Of a stretch of 64,000 bases of DNA, positions 39,284-49,704 are shown piece after piece. Below the pieces are notes generated by a model. It was not told where the DNA came from. It saw nothing but the letters and a program-made list of their open reading frames with translations, and searched no databases. The first letter of the stretch is position 1. Each line of letters begins with the position of its first letter. This DNA comes from Rhynchopus sp. YZ270_cl-10. Lineage: Eukaryota; Euglenozoa; Diplonemea; Diplonemida; Diplonemidae. The stretch spans positions 1,736,001 through 1,800,000 of the forward strand of contig OZ037836.1 of assembly GCA_964035575.1 (NCBI GenBank), read 5' to 3'. The translations under genes were made by a program, and so were the position numbers.

Positions 39284-39501
39284 GGCAGCGTACAAACTAA
39301 CAAACGCTCCCTGTTTCGTTTCCCGTTTTCCTGTGTGGGCGAAGATAGCTATTGACACCTGTAGTATTTCCCAGGGGTACCAGTGTATCCCTTGGCCACC
39401 GCCTGTGGTGGCAGCGTACAAACTAACAAACTCTCTCCCCCTGTTTCGTTTCTCATTTTTCCTGTGTGGGTGCAGATAGCTATTGACACCTGTAGTATTT
39501 T
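39284..39501. repeat. Tandem pair of about 126 bp
   Basis: GGCAGCGTACAAACTAACAAA opens both units (39284 and 39410) and both close with AGATAGCTATTGACACCTGT. The second unit is cut at its right end. The same pair is at about 52227-52440 in the copied segment. Confidence 0.85.
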
Positions 39502-40048
39502 TCATTTTATGATTGTGTGGTGAGGAACCGTTCAACAGTTCAACATCTCCCTCCCCCATTTTTCCGATGTTTTCACTCCCCACCCCCATCAGTTTTTAGA
39601 ATCAAGTATCATACTGTTACGACGTTATGGATAACGTTATAACACCCACAGTATGAAGTATGTGCGTTAATTTTATTCATTTTATTGGTTGAGCTGGCGA
39701 GCCCGTGGGACGGGATTTGTGAAGGGAGCAAGTATTTTTCAGGTCATTACGCGCCACAAAGTAGAGCGTTAAGGATCAGCTTTGCCAACTGCTCTCCGTA
39801 GCGTAAGTGGGCGTCTAACTTTGCGCTAGCGGTGCGCACGTCTGAGGCACTATTTCTGTTTGATAAAACAATAAGCGTGCGTTTCTTTTATCAAACAGAT
39901 TATATTCTCCGCCCCGCACCCAAACCGTAAATACAACTTTCATTCAGAGAAGAAAAAAAAGAATTATTTTCCCTCTCCTTTGCGCGCTGGTTTGTGTGTT
40001 TCCTAATTTTTACACCGCGTCCTGGGTTCTTCTCCGCAAACACGGCAA

Positions 40049-40253
40049 ACCCTCGGGACGGTACGGACGCAACCTTGAGGTGTCTGCACGTTCGCACATC
40101 CACTTTTATTACTCGAACCCACCCTAACCTGTTCCCCACCCCACCCAACCCATCTCCATCATTCCATCAGGATACCCAAGCCAGAACAAGAGAGAGAGAG
40201 AGTGAAAGAGACGAAAGGAAGCGAAGCGTAAAGCCTGTGCGCACGAAGCAGCA
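40049..40253 (+). promoter_or_regulatory. Conserved 5' block of gene C, shortened leader
   Basis: As before the other genes, with the acceptor candidate CATCAG (AG at 40169-40170). It lacks about 40 bp (GTGTGTCTTGGTGTCTTTGC...) present just upstream of the ATG in A, B and D. Because of this loss no upstream in-frame ATG remains, which supports the conserved ATG as the true start in all members. Confidence 0.55.
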
Positions 40254-43200
40254 ATGCCGAGGTTGATGTACATGCGCGAGGTTGTGCTGCTGTCTGCTGC
40301 AGTGGCAAGCCACGCTGCGTGCACAGACCATGGGACCGACGCGACGGCGTGCGGTGCTGACGCGGCGTGTTTGTGGAGCCCTGTGTGGTACCCTGGTCTG
40401 TGCACGGAGCGTTGGCTTGACGAGTGTGCTGTGGTGTGCCCGACGTGTGCGGACACCGGAGGCGGGAACCTGTGCACGAAGGAGGGGCAGACATGCACAG
40501 ATGCGAATACGGATGCAGCCTCCCTGAGAGACTGGGTGTGCACATGCCCGACACCCTCGACTGGGTGGAAGGAGGGGGGCGTGGCAGTGTGCCAGCTGGA
40601 CGAGTGTGCTGCGGTGTGCGACGGCTGCCCGTCGGACATCTGCACTGCGGCAGGCACGCAGTGCCTGGACACGAACAAGGACACGCGTTCGTCCGGTGAC
40701 TGGGAGTGCGTGTGCCGTGCACCTGCCCTGGGACGTGTGACACAGGGCGTGCCGGTGTGCCTGATTGACGAGTGCGAGCAGAACGCATACAAGTGCACGA
40801 ATGGACAGATGTGCGCTGATGCGAACAAGCTTGCGGCGTCTGAGGGGGACTGGACGTGCACATGCCCGCCGCCGACATATGGGACTGCGGTGGCGAGTGC
40901 GGCAGTGTGCTTCGAGAACGAGTGTCTCGTAGACGAGAATGTGAAGACGTGCACTGCAGCGGGGCAGGTGTGCATTGACCCGAAGCCGCAGCCGACGAAC
41001 AAGGGTGACTGGGAGTGCCACTGCGCGCAAGGGAAGACCTTTGCTGTGGCGGCGGCAGCAGTCTGTGTGCTGGACGAGTGTGCGGAGCAGTGCACGTCAT
41101 GTGCGGACAGCGGGGGCGGGAACGTGTGTGCGAAGGCCGGGCAGCTCTGCACGGACCCGAACACGTCGCCGGAGAGCACACGTGACTGGAAGTGCCAGTG
41201 TGCGGCAGGGTCGAAGGCTGCGCTTGGTGGCCCTGCGACGTGCGGGGTGGACGAGTGCTGGCAGCCAAGCAACTTTGGTGCACACACGTGCCATGACACA
41301 CCGCAGACGACAGTCGACGGGTGTGCGTGCCAGTGTGGCTGGCAGGTGCAGGATGCGGCACAGTACCCAGGGGCACATGGCCCTGGTATTGAGGTGGGCT
41401 GTCTGGCAGGGTGCTGCAACCCGAACGTTGTGGCGTCGGGGGCGTGGTGCCTGCTGGAGCCTGTGCAGACGACAGCCGTGTGCCAGGACCTTGTGACTGC
41501 GGGGGAGATAGTGCAGACGTGCGCGGTGCTGGCGTCGGGGGTGGCACCGGCGAACCCGGAGAACGTGTGCTCGAGGGCGGGCCAGCTGTGCGTCGACCGG
41601 GACACAAGTGCGACGAGCTTGGGTGACTGGCAGTGCGAGTGCGTTGCGCCGGCGATTGGGTACCCGAGTGTCGGGAAGACTGGGTCGTGTGTGGTGGACG
41701 AGTGCGAAGCGAACGGGCAGGTGTGCTCTTTGGTGGGTCAGCTGTGCAAGGACATGGACAAGACGTCGGAGAACACGTGGACGTGTGTGTGCCCGTCGCC
41801 TGCGACAGGGTCTGCGACCGGGAAGGCGGCGACGTGCGTGTACGTGGGTGAGTGCGAGACGGCAAGCATTGCGGAGGTGTGTGCGCAGATGGGGCAGACG
41901 TGCTACGACCCGGACGCATCTGTGACTGGGAACTGGGTGTGCAAGTGCGTGGAGCCGTCGACGGGTGTGCCTGCGCTCATGACGACGGCGACGTGTGTGC
42001 TGGACGAGTGCACGGCAGAGTGTCCGACGTGTGCGGACAAGGGGTTCGGGAACCTGTGCGATGTGGCCGGGCAGCACTGCGTGGAGTCGTCGACGTCGCC
42101 AGCAAATGTTGAGGACTGGATGTGCAAGTGTGTTGGGGACACAGTTGGGGAGTCTGTGGCGTCTGTGGCCGTGTGCACGCTGGACGAGTGCCTGATGAAC
42201 AACGGGCGTCTGGCAAAGCTGTGCGGTGCGGCGGGGCAGGCCTGCAACGACCCGAACAAAGCGGTGCTCGGGGGGCTGGACGACTGGGAGTGCGTGTGCC
42301 CGCCACCGCAGATCGGGCGTATGACGGGGAAGCTTGCGACGTGTCTGCGTGATGAGTGCATGGAGGAGGACGTGGCTGTGGTGTGCACGGCGGCAGGACA
42401 GACGTGCCAGGACCCGAACACGGACGCACGTAGCACCGGGGACTGGACGTGCGCGTGCTCGGCGAACCCAGGTGATACACCGAAGGTGGCGGTGGGGGAG
42501 CCCGCAAAGTGCGTGCTGCCACCGATCTCGTGGTGCGTGCAGCATAGCGACACGTGCACGTTCATGGGACAGGCGTGTGTGCCTGCAGCAAGCATTCTGG
42601 ATGCCGGCTCGTGTGCGTGCATTGCACCGCAGACAGGGCCGACGAAGGTTGGGGCGGCAACAGTGTGCATCCTGGACGAGTGCACGGCGGTTTGTGCGAC
42701 GTGTGCTGACCACGGTGCCGGGAACATGTGCACAAAGGCGGGACAGACGTGCCAGGAGGGAAGCATGAACCCTTTTACTGGGAAGCGGGACTGGCGCTGC
42801 AAGTGTGCCGGTTCGGACATGTCGGCGGTGACGGCAGTGGCGGTGTGCACCGTGAACGAGTGTGACACAGACCCGAAGGCAAAGGTGTGCGCAGCTGCGG
42901 AGCAGACGTGCACAGACAAGAACACAGCTGAGGACTCGCTGAACGACTGGATGTGCGCGTGCCACGAGCCCTGGACGGGGAGCAAGATGCTCGGGGCTGC
43001 AGACTGCAAGATTGACGAGTGCCTGTTCGCCGGGAGTGGGTGCGCGGCGCTTGGGCAGACGTGCTTCGACAAGGACACGTCGGCTCAGGTGCGTGGGGAC
43101 TGGGAGTGCCGCTGTGTGGCACCTGCAGAGGGGTTCGCTGTTGCGAAGGCAGCGACGTGTGTGTACACGGGGGAGTGCGAGGTGCAGGCGAACAAGGAGG

Positions 43201-46200
43201 TGTGCACGTCGGCAGGACAGGCCTGTGTGGACCCGAACCCGGCTGTGGCGGACGACTGGGAGTGCCGCTGCGTGTCGCCGCAGGCAGGATCACACACAAA
43301 GGCGGCAGTGGCGGTGTGCACGCTGGACGAGTGCCGTGCGACGTGCGCCTCGTGTGCGACGAAGCCAGGGTCGCAGACACACACATGCGCGTCTGCGGAG
43401 CAGGACTGTGTGGACCCGGACACGGCAGCGACGAGCATTGCGGACTGGACGTGTGTGTGCCGTGCGCCTGCGTCTGGGGAGATGGTGGGTGCGGCGGCTG
43501 TGTGCAGTGTGGACGAGTGCTACAACGCAGAGAACCGTGCGGCGTGCTCGCGTGTGAAGGACACAACAGGGGCGGAGGTGCAGCACTGTGTGGACAAGGA
43601 CTACACAAAGACCGGGGACTGGGTGTGCGAGTGCATGTACCCGTACCACGGAACGGCGGGACAGCGTGAGGCGGCGGTGTGCCTGGTCGACGAGTGCACG
43701 GCACCGGAAGCGTGGAGCAAGAAGCCGAACGGAAACGCGGTGTGCGGGGCGCAGGGACAGACCTGTCTCGACCCACAGCAGAGTGTGGTGTCGGAGCTTG
43801 GGAACTGGGTGTGCCAGTGTGCGGACGGGACGACTGGGGAGCCGAACAGGGGTGCGCCGTCGACGACGTGCAAGCAGGACACACTGTGTGCGCAGTTCGG
43901 GTCTGCGTGCGGGCCGCTCGAGATGTGCGTGGAGAAGGACGACACGTGGTCGTGCAGGTGCATTGCGCCCTTCGTGGGTGAGGCTGTTGAGGAGGCGGCG
44001 TCCTGTGTGCTGGACGAGTGCGTGGCGGTTTGCTCGACGTGTGCACAGCAGGGGTCGGTGCACATGTGCACGCAGGCCGGGCAGAAGTGCGTGGACCACG
44101 ACAAGTCACCGGACAGCCGTTCCGACTGGTCGTGCGTGTGCGAGGTCGGGAAGGGCGAAGCTGCTCTGCACATGGCGGAGTGCATGGTTGACGAGTGCGT
44201 GCTGAACGGGGTGACGTGCGAGGGGAAGGGCCAGGAGTGCGTCGACCCGGACATGCATGCCGAGACAAGCGGAGACTGGGTGTGCCAGTGCATTGCGCCT
44301 GCGTCTGGGAAGGCTGTGGCCGGACCTGCGACGTGTCTGCTGGATGAGTGCAACCTGTACGGCGGGAAGTGCACAGTGGTGGGACAGGTGTGCATTGACC
44401 AGAACACGGCCCCGGCAAGTCTGAACGACTGGACGTGCAACTGTCCGGCACCTGCGTCGGGGTTCATGTACGCAGGACCTGCGTCGTGCACGTACACGGG
44501 GGCGTGCAAGGATGCTGCAAACTTCGATGTGTGTGCGGACGCGGGCCAGCGCTGCTTCCCAGGGATTTCGTCGGCAGACGACTTCAGGTGTGGGTGTATA
44601 CCGCCGTACCGTGGGTCTGCTGGGGTGCGTGCCCCTGCACAGTGCATGATCGACGAGTGTGAGGACATCTGTGCAACGTGTGCGCGCACGAGCGAGAAGG
44701 GCGTGAACGTCTGTGCGGGTGCGGGCCAGCGTTGCGAGGACCCGAACCTGTCTGTACAGAGTCTGGGTGACTGGGTGTGCATGTGCCAGGCCCCGTCGAC
44801 AACAGCGGCCGTTGCACGTGCTGTTGACAGCTGCCTTGTGGACGAGTGCCTTGCCATCACCATGACAGGTGCACGCAAGTGCGACAACTTCAAGCGCTAC
44901 ACGAACGACGGCTGCGAGTGTGCGTGTGGCTGGAAGGTCAGCGGCATCAGCGGCAGCGGTGCTGGCCTGGACGAGCCCTGCAACACAGGCTGCTGCAACC
45001 CAGACAAGGCAAAGGAGGGAGACTGGTGCATTGTTGCCGACAGTGCCTTCAACAAGCAGAGTGCTGTCTGCACTGCCCTTATCAGCAAGCAGAAGACGTG
45101 TGCGAACGAGCGTGCACCTGCCCCTGCAGGCGCACCTGTGAGCGAGTTTGTCGATGTGTGTGCTGCCGCTGGGCAGCGTTGCTATGACCCGAACCACTCC
45201 CCAAGTGTGCAGGAGGACTGGGAGTGCCACTGCACAACCTCTGAGGAGTACCACATCCTTGCCCCAGCTAAGTGCAGCGTGGACGAGTGCCAGCAGGTCA
45301 CAGTGTGCTCGGAGGTTGGGCAGAAGTGCTTTGACAAGAACACCGATGCGGAGTCGAAGGGCGACTGGGAGTGCCAGTGTCTGTCAGGAAGCGGGGCGAA
45401 GGACATGGCTGCTGCAGAGTGTGTGTACGACGGCCACGACGAGTGCCAGGTTGAGGCAAACCAGAAGATCTGCCTGGAAGCTGGACAGTACTGCTTCGAC
45501 GAGGACCCTGAGCTGGCGGGTGACTGGGTGTGCCACTGCACAGACCCTTACGTGCAGGAGGCACCGGGCATCACGGAGCCTGCTGTCTGTGTGATTGACG
45601 AGTGCCTGGCGACGTGCCCGACGTGCGCAAGGAAGGGAGACGGCCACGGCTACGCCTGCGAAGGACAGCAGTGTGTCGACCCGTCAGGAACGGAGCTTGG
45701 GGACTGGCGCTGCGGCTGCCTTGCCCCTGCCCTGGGCGCTGGCCTGCAGGAGCGTGCAGTGTGTGTGCAGGACGAGTGTCTCGACACACAGAACTTGCAG
45801 ACGTGCACAGACAAGGGACAGGAGTGCGTGGACCTGCACCCAAGCGACACAAGCCTGAACGACTGGGAGTGCCACTGCGTGCGACCGGCCCTGGGGTCGG
45901 CCATTGGCCACGCAGCAGTGTGCCAGATCAACGAGTGTTTGACGGAGGCACACATGCAGCTGTGCCACGAGCAGGGGCAGATGTGCTTCGACCCTGACAC
46001 AACAGCAGAGTCGACAGACGACTGGATCTGCAGATGCCCGGCCCCTGCTATTGGAAGTGCTGTCATGAAGCCTGCGGAGTGCGTCTTTGTTGGGGAGTGT
46101 GCGAAGCCGGAGATTGCAGCTGTGTGCATTGCGGTGGAGCAGACGTGCGTCGACACGGACGTGGCACAGGACGGGACCTGGGTGTGCAGCTGTGTGGCAC

Positions 46201-48074
46201 CGAAGACAGGGACGAACGGTCTCATGGGCCCTGCGGAGTGTGGGATTGACGAGTGCCAGGCTGAGTGCAAGACGTGTGAGCAGGACGTGTGCAAGGAGGC
46301 CGGACAGGACTGCTACGACCCAGACGTCACGGTTGAGGGTGACTGGATGTGCGCATGCAAGGGCGGCACTGGGGACAAGACCACGGCGGCTCCAGCAGTG
46401 TGCACGGGTGTTGTGTGTACGACGCTGGGTGCTCAGGAGTGCACAGCTGCACCCGAGTGTGTGTACGAGAGCTACTACGGCCTTTGCGACTACGTCAGGG
46501 GGGCACCTGGGTTCAGCCGTGCACCCGTGACAGATGCTCCTGGTCGGACACTCTCACCTGACACACAGGTACCATCCACAGCAACACCAAGCACGCTCAC
46601 GCCGTCAACGCACTCACCTGATGGCACAGTCGCACCACCTGGGTTCAGCCGTGCACCCGTGACAGATGCTCCTGGTAAGACACTCTCACCTGACACACAG
46701 GTACCATCCACAGCAACACCGCACACGCTCACGCCGTCAACGCACTCACCTGATGGCACAGTCGCACCACCTGGGTTCAGCCGTGCACCCGTGACAGATG
46801 CTCCTGGTCGGACACTCTCACCTGACACACAGGTGCCATCCACAACAGCACCACGCACGCTCACGCCGTCAACGCACTCACCTGATGGCACAGTCGCACC
46901 ACCTGGGTTCAGCCGTGTGCCTGTGACAGATGCTCCTGGTAAGACACTCTCACCTGACACACAGGTGCCATCCACAACAGCACCACGCACGCTCACGCCG
47001 TCAACGCACTCACCTGATGGCACAGTCGCACCACCTGGGTTCAGCCGTGCACCCGTGACAGATGCTCCTGGTCGGACACTCTCACCTGACACACAGGTGC
47101 CATCCACAGCAGCACCACGTACGCTCACACCATCAACGCACTCACCTGATGGCACAGTCGCACCACCTGGGTTCAGCCGTGCACCCGTGACAGATGCTCC
47201 TGGTCGGACACTCTCACCTGACACACAGGTGCCATCCACAGCAGCACCACGTACGCTCACACCATCAACGCACTCACCTGATGGCACAGTCGCACCACCT
47301 GGGTTCAGCCGTGTGCCTGTGACAGATGCTCCTGGTAAGACACTCTCACCTGACACACAGGTGCCATCCACAACAGCACCACGCACGCTCACGCCGTCAA
47401 CGCACTCACCTGATGGCACAGTCGCACCACCTGGGTTCAGCCGTGCACCCGTGACAGATGCTCCTGGTCGGACACTCTCACCTGACACACAGGTGCCATC
47501 CACAGCAGCACCACGTACGCTCACACCATCAACGCACTCACCTGATGACACAGCTGCACCACCTGGGTTCAGCCGTGTGCCCGTGACAGATGCTCCTGGT
47601 CGGACACTCTCACCTGACACACAGGTGCCATCCACAACAGCACCATCAGCAGTGCTGACCGCCACCCCAGGTGATGCAATGCTCAACGACACTGACGGAC
47701 CTGCCTTAGGTGCCGCCAACACTTCAGACGACACAGCTGCCCCGACAGCGCAACCAACGACAGTGCCGGACACGTCGCCACCTGCAGGGTCGATGACTGG
47801 TAGCGCTGCCGGTGCTGGGGAGGAGTTGGACGCCGAGAGCGACGGGGGTGGGTCTGCCGTTGGTCTGATTGTGGGTGTTGTGGGTGGTGTGCTGTGTTTG
47901 TGTGCGGCTGTTGGGGGCGGCTTGTGGTACAGACACCGTGCGAGAGAGTCCAACAAGTTTGACGATGTGCACGCACTTGAAAATGCAATCCCCTTTGGTG
48001 ATACAGCACTCTATGATTTCGAAGAAGGTGACGAGTTGCAGGCAGCGGAACAGGACGAGGCTGTGCTGCTGTGA
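40254..48074 (+). CDS. Gene C: EGF-like repeat, single-pass surface glycoprotein
   Basis: The product is 2606 aa. It has the same signal peptide and cap as genes A and B, about 33 EGF-like modules to residue 2078 (with two long DGC/GCCNP/WC variants), the C-terminal cap ending GLCDY, nine 44 aa stalk repeats, a transmembrane helix at about 2534-2559 and a tail ending DEAVLL. It equals gene B with a block of exactly 855 codons missing: C passes from module 1 to the second half of B's module 17 inside CAGACATGCA (40488-40497). The rest differs from B by scattered substitutions and a few codon indels, so the two are recent copies. Its role should match gene B: a membrane-anchored extracellular adhesin or receptor. 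Confidence 0.87.
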   Translation: MPRLMYMREVVLLSAAVASHAACTDHGTDATACGADAACLWSPVWYPGLCTERWLDECAVVCPTCADTGGGNLCTKEGQTCTDANTDAASLRDWVCTCPTPSTGWKEGGVAVCQLDECAAVCDGCPSDICTAAGTQCLDTNKDTRSSGDWECVCRAPALGRVTQGVPVCLIDECEQNAYKCTNGQMCADANKLAASEGDWTCTCPPPTYGTAVASAAVCFENECLVDENVKTCTAAGQVCIDPKPQPTNKGDWECHCAQGKTFAVAAAAVCVLDECAEQCTSCADSGGGNVCAKAGQLCTDPNTSPESTRDWKCQCAAGSKAALGGPATCGVDECWQPSNFGAHTCHDTPQTTVDGCACQCGWQVQDAAQYPGAHGPGIEVGCLAGCCNPNVVASGAWCLLEPVQTTAVCQDLVTAGEIVQTCAVLASGVAPANPENVCSRAGQLCVDRDTSATSLGDWQCECVAPAIGYPSVGKTGSCVVDECEANGQVCSLVGQLCKDMDKTSENTWTCVCPSPATGSATGKAATCVYVGECETASIAEVCAQMGQTCYDPDASVTGNWVCKCVEPSTGVPALMTTATCVLDECTAECPTCADKGFGNLCDVAGQHCVESSTSPANVEDWMCKCVGDTVGESVASVAVCTLDECLMNNGRLAKLCGAAGQACNDPNKAVLGGLDDWECVCPPPQIGRMTGKLATCLRDECMEEDVAVVCTAAGQTCQDPNTDARSTGDWTCACSANPGDTPKVAVGEPAKCVLPPISWCVQHSDTCTFMGQACVPAASILDAGSCACIAPQTGPTKVGAATVCILDECTAVCATCADHGAGNMCTKAGQTCQEGSMNPFTGKRDWRCKCAGSDMSAVTAVAVCTVNECDTDPKAKVCAAAEQTCTDKNTAEDSLNDWMCACHEPWTGSKMLGAADCKIDECLFAGSGCAALGQTCFDKDTSAQVRGDWECRCVAPAEGFAVAKAATCVYTGECEVQANKEVCTSAGQACVDPNPAVADDWECRCVSPQAGSHTKAAVAVCTLDECRATCASCATKPGSQTHTCASAEQDCVDPDTAATSIADWTCVCRAPASGEMVGAAAVCSVDECYNAENRAACSRVKDTTGAEVQHCVDKDYTKTGDWVCECMYPYHGTAGQREAAVCLVDECTAPEAWSKKPNGNAVCGAQGQTCLDPQQSVVSELGNWVCQCADGTTGEPNRGAPSTTCKQDTLCAQFGSACGPLEMCVEKDDTWSCRCIAPFVGEAVEEAASCVLDECVAVCSTCAQQGSVHMCTQAGQKCVDHDKSPDSRSDWSCVCEVGKGEAALHMAECMVDECVLNGVTCEGKGQECVDPDMHAETSGDWVCQCIAPASGKAVAGPATCLLDECNLYGGKCTVVGQVCIDQNTAPASLNDWTCNCPAPASGFMYAGPASCTYTGACKDAANFDVCADAGQRCFPGISSADDFRCGCIPPYRGSAGVRAPAQCMIDECEDICATCARTSEKGVNVCAGAGQRCEDPNLSVQSLGDWVCMCQAPSTTAAVARAVDSCLVDECLAITMTGARKCDNFKRYTNDGCECACGWKVSGISGSGAGLDEPCNTGCCNPDKAKEGDWCIVADSAFNKQSAVCTALISKQKTCANERAPAPAGAPVSEFVDVCAAAGQRCYDPNHSPSVQEDWECHCTTSEEYHILAPAKCSVDECQQVTVCSEVGQKCFDKNTDAESKGDWECQCLSGSGAKDMAAAECVYDGHDECQVEANQKICLEAGQYCFDEDPELAGDWVCHCTDPYVQEAPGITEPAVCVIDECLATCPTCARKGDGHGYACEGQQCVDPSGTELGDWRCGCLAPALGAGLQERAVCVQDECLDTQNLQTCTDKGQECVDLHPSDTSLNDWECHCVRPALGSAIGHAAVCQINECLTEAHMQLCHEQGQMCFDPDTTAESTDDWICRCPAPAIGSAVMKPAECVFVGECAKPEIAAVCIAVEQTCVDTDVAQDGTWVCSCVAPKTGTNGLMGPAECGIDECQAECKTCEQDVCKEAGQDCYDPDVTVEGDWMCACKGGTGDKTTAAPAVCTGVVCTTLGAQECTAAPECVYESYYGLCDYVRGAPGFSRAPVTDAPGRTLSPDTQVPSTATPSTLTPSTHSPDGTVAPPGFSRAPVTDAPGKTLSPDTQVPSTATPHTLTPSTHSPDGTVAPPGFSRAPVTDAPGRTLSPDTQVPSTTAPRTLTPSTHSPDGTVAPPGFSRVPVTDAPGKTLSPDTQVPSTTAPRTLTPSTHSPDGTVAPPGFSRAPVTDAPGRTLSPDTQVPSTAAPRTLTPSTHSPDGTVAPPGFSRAPVTDAPGRTLSPDTQVPSTAAPRTLTPSTHSPDGTVAPPGFSRVPVTDAPGKTLSPDTQVPSTTAPRTLTPSTHSPDGTVAPPGFSRAPVTDAPGRTLSPDTQVPSTAAPRTLTPSTHSPDDTAAPPGFSRVPVTDAPGRTLSPDTQVPSTTAPSAVLTATPGDAMLNDTDGPALGAANTSDDTAAPTAQPTTVPDTSPPAGSMTGSAAGAGEELDAESDGGGSAVGLIVGVVGGVLCLCAAVGGGLWYRHRARESNKFDDVHALENAIPFGDTALYDFEEGDELQAAEQDEAVLL
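46505..47650 (+). repeat. Nine 132-bp stalk repeats in gene C
   Basis: ACCTGGG starts lie at 46505 and 47561, exactly 8 x 132 bp apart. Many units carry APPGFSRAPV instead of the SRVPV usual in gene A, indicating that homogenisation acts within each gene. Confidence 0.92.
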
Positions 48075-48456
48075 TTTCTCTATCGGGAGATGACACTTCT
48101 GGGAGGAAACTTTCCAACTTTTCAATATATGCACCATTTTTCTATTCGCAATTTTTCCCACCCCCCCGTTTTTAGAATCAACAGAGAGTGTACGTTAAGA
48201 TTTCTGTGGTTGGTGTTCGTGTTTGGATGCGTCTGTAACACGACTCTGTTGCAACGGTTTCTTCTTTGGAGCTGACGCACCGGACAGGTCCTGACCAGCC
48301 ATGACCTGTTAGGGGAAATACAACCGTACTACGGATAGGTCAGAGACCCCCACCCGATGTTTTCACTTTTTTATGTGTTGACCCTCTCAAATACTTTCAA
48401 TTCTGTGAACTGAAAGATATATGAATCTAATAACTTTTTTCTTATCTTTTTCTCCT
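48075..48456. other. Gene C 3' region with R1 repeat
   Basis: Near-identical to 32072-32453 after gene B, including the R1 insertion. No gene is seen. Confidence 0.65.
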
Positions 48457-48562
48457 CCACTGACACCCCCCATTTCTGTACTTCAAGTAATAGTCTTATC
48501 GACACAGTCCGCTGTGTGGAAACAAGAAGTCAATCAAAAATAAAGGAAATGAGTGTCAGTGG
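48457..48562. repeat. Stem-ended block F, gene C copy
   Basis: Same ends and inner hairpin as the gene B copy; followed by the shared flank to 48803 with three TTTTTGTTTAG units. Confidence 0.65.
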
Positions 48563-48803
48563 TGCAATGCAAACATCTGCTGAGATGTGATCAAGTGGAA
48601 CGGTTGGTATTTCGAAGCAGTCATGCAGACGCTATGCTTGTGAAAGGTGCTCCCCCGTTCCACATAAGCATTTCCACCTCCCCCCCCACCCCTCTTTCGT
48701 TGTCTCGTTTTTGTTTAGTTTTTGTTTAGTTTTTGTTTAGTTGATACTTTATTGGATCAATGTAGCCGTCAAAAGATAGTTGTCACACGGCAGACAGTAG
48801 GAA

Positions 48804-49268
48804 ATTGAAACCGCAGCCTACTTTTCCTTTTTATGTTTTCCCCCCACCCCCGAAAACAATAAAGCAATAAAAACAATAAAGACAAAAGGGAGAGGTTGTG
48901 GTGAAGCGCGCACACCTCGGCCTGTCGGTGAAATGTGGCTCTACTCCAACCCGCCCCGGATTAGAAAAATGGAAAAAAGGATGGGAGTAGGGTGCGGTAT
49001 TCAATTTCCTTTTAGCATTGCATGTAATCAAGCATGTCCTTAAATCCGGGAAAAATCAGGATTTTTCTGATTTTTAAATCTCAAAATTTTCTTATAGAAA
49101 AAAAAAATTTCGCGCACAACAGGAGAAGATATTTTTTTGTTGTTGTAGGCCTGCAGTCGGGGTGGTACATTTTTCTCCCCACCAGTGCCTTATCCAAGAA
49201 TCAAATTTGAAGATTTTTGGGGTCAGTTTGTGTTTCCCCCAAGATGTTTTTCAGTTCTGACCAGCGAA
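48804..49268. other. Spacer unique to this location
   Basis: A/T-rich, with AATAAAGCAATAAAAACAATAAAG at about 48856-48880. After gene B the same junction (CAGACAGTAGGA) is followed directly by segment S1, so 48804-50290 looks inserted here. No gene is seen. Confidence 0.5.
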
Positions 49269-49704
49269 GACATTGGGTACATAGGGAACTGTATTTTCTT
49301 TTCCTTTTGCGGAGCAAAAGGAATAACACAAAATGGCGCCGCAGGCGAAAAAAAAATAGGGTACAAAATGTAGCTTTTTACACTACAGAGTCAGTCAACG
49401 AACTCTTTTTTGCGGAGCAAAAAAGTAATAAATAATGGCGCCGCAGGCAAAAAAAATTAGGGGACAGCCTGGGATTTCACGGTGCGGTCAGTAACTCAGT
49501 TCCCCAGGGTACTCCCGTGGTTCAACCACTGTTCTACCAGGAAATTATTCTGACCTCCCTAAAAAAGACACTGCCCCATATCCATATGAAAATTTTTTCA
49601 CCGGCAAAAATAAAATTTTCTTATAGAAAAATCCTGAATCCTAAATCCGATTTAGAGGACAGCATGCATGTAATCCAGGGTTTTCGCTATGGGGGTACCG
49701 CCGG
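49269..49704. repeat. Spacer segment S2, second copy
   Basis: Matches 37596-38030, including the hairpins with GGA triloops at 49301-49323 and 49405-49425. Here it continues into an intact CAGGGTTTTCGC element, whereas the first copy is cut within that element's left end. Confidence 0.85.

Larger units (their letters stand above)
38031..40048. repeat. Spacer segment S3 upstream of gene C, copied at 50978-52992
   Basis: Over 2 kb nearly identical to the region upstream of gene D, with a few small indels. It contains M1 (38777-38907), a 126-bp tandem pair (39284 and 39410), an imperfect palindrome bounded by CATACTGT and ACAGTATG (39610-39655), and an R3 copy (about 39857-39925). It runs straight into the 5' block, so C and D share a recent common upstream region that A and B lack. 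No gene is seen. Confidence 0.85.
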
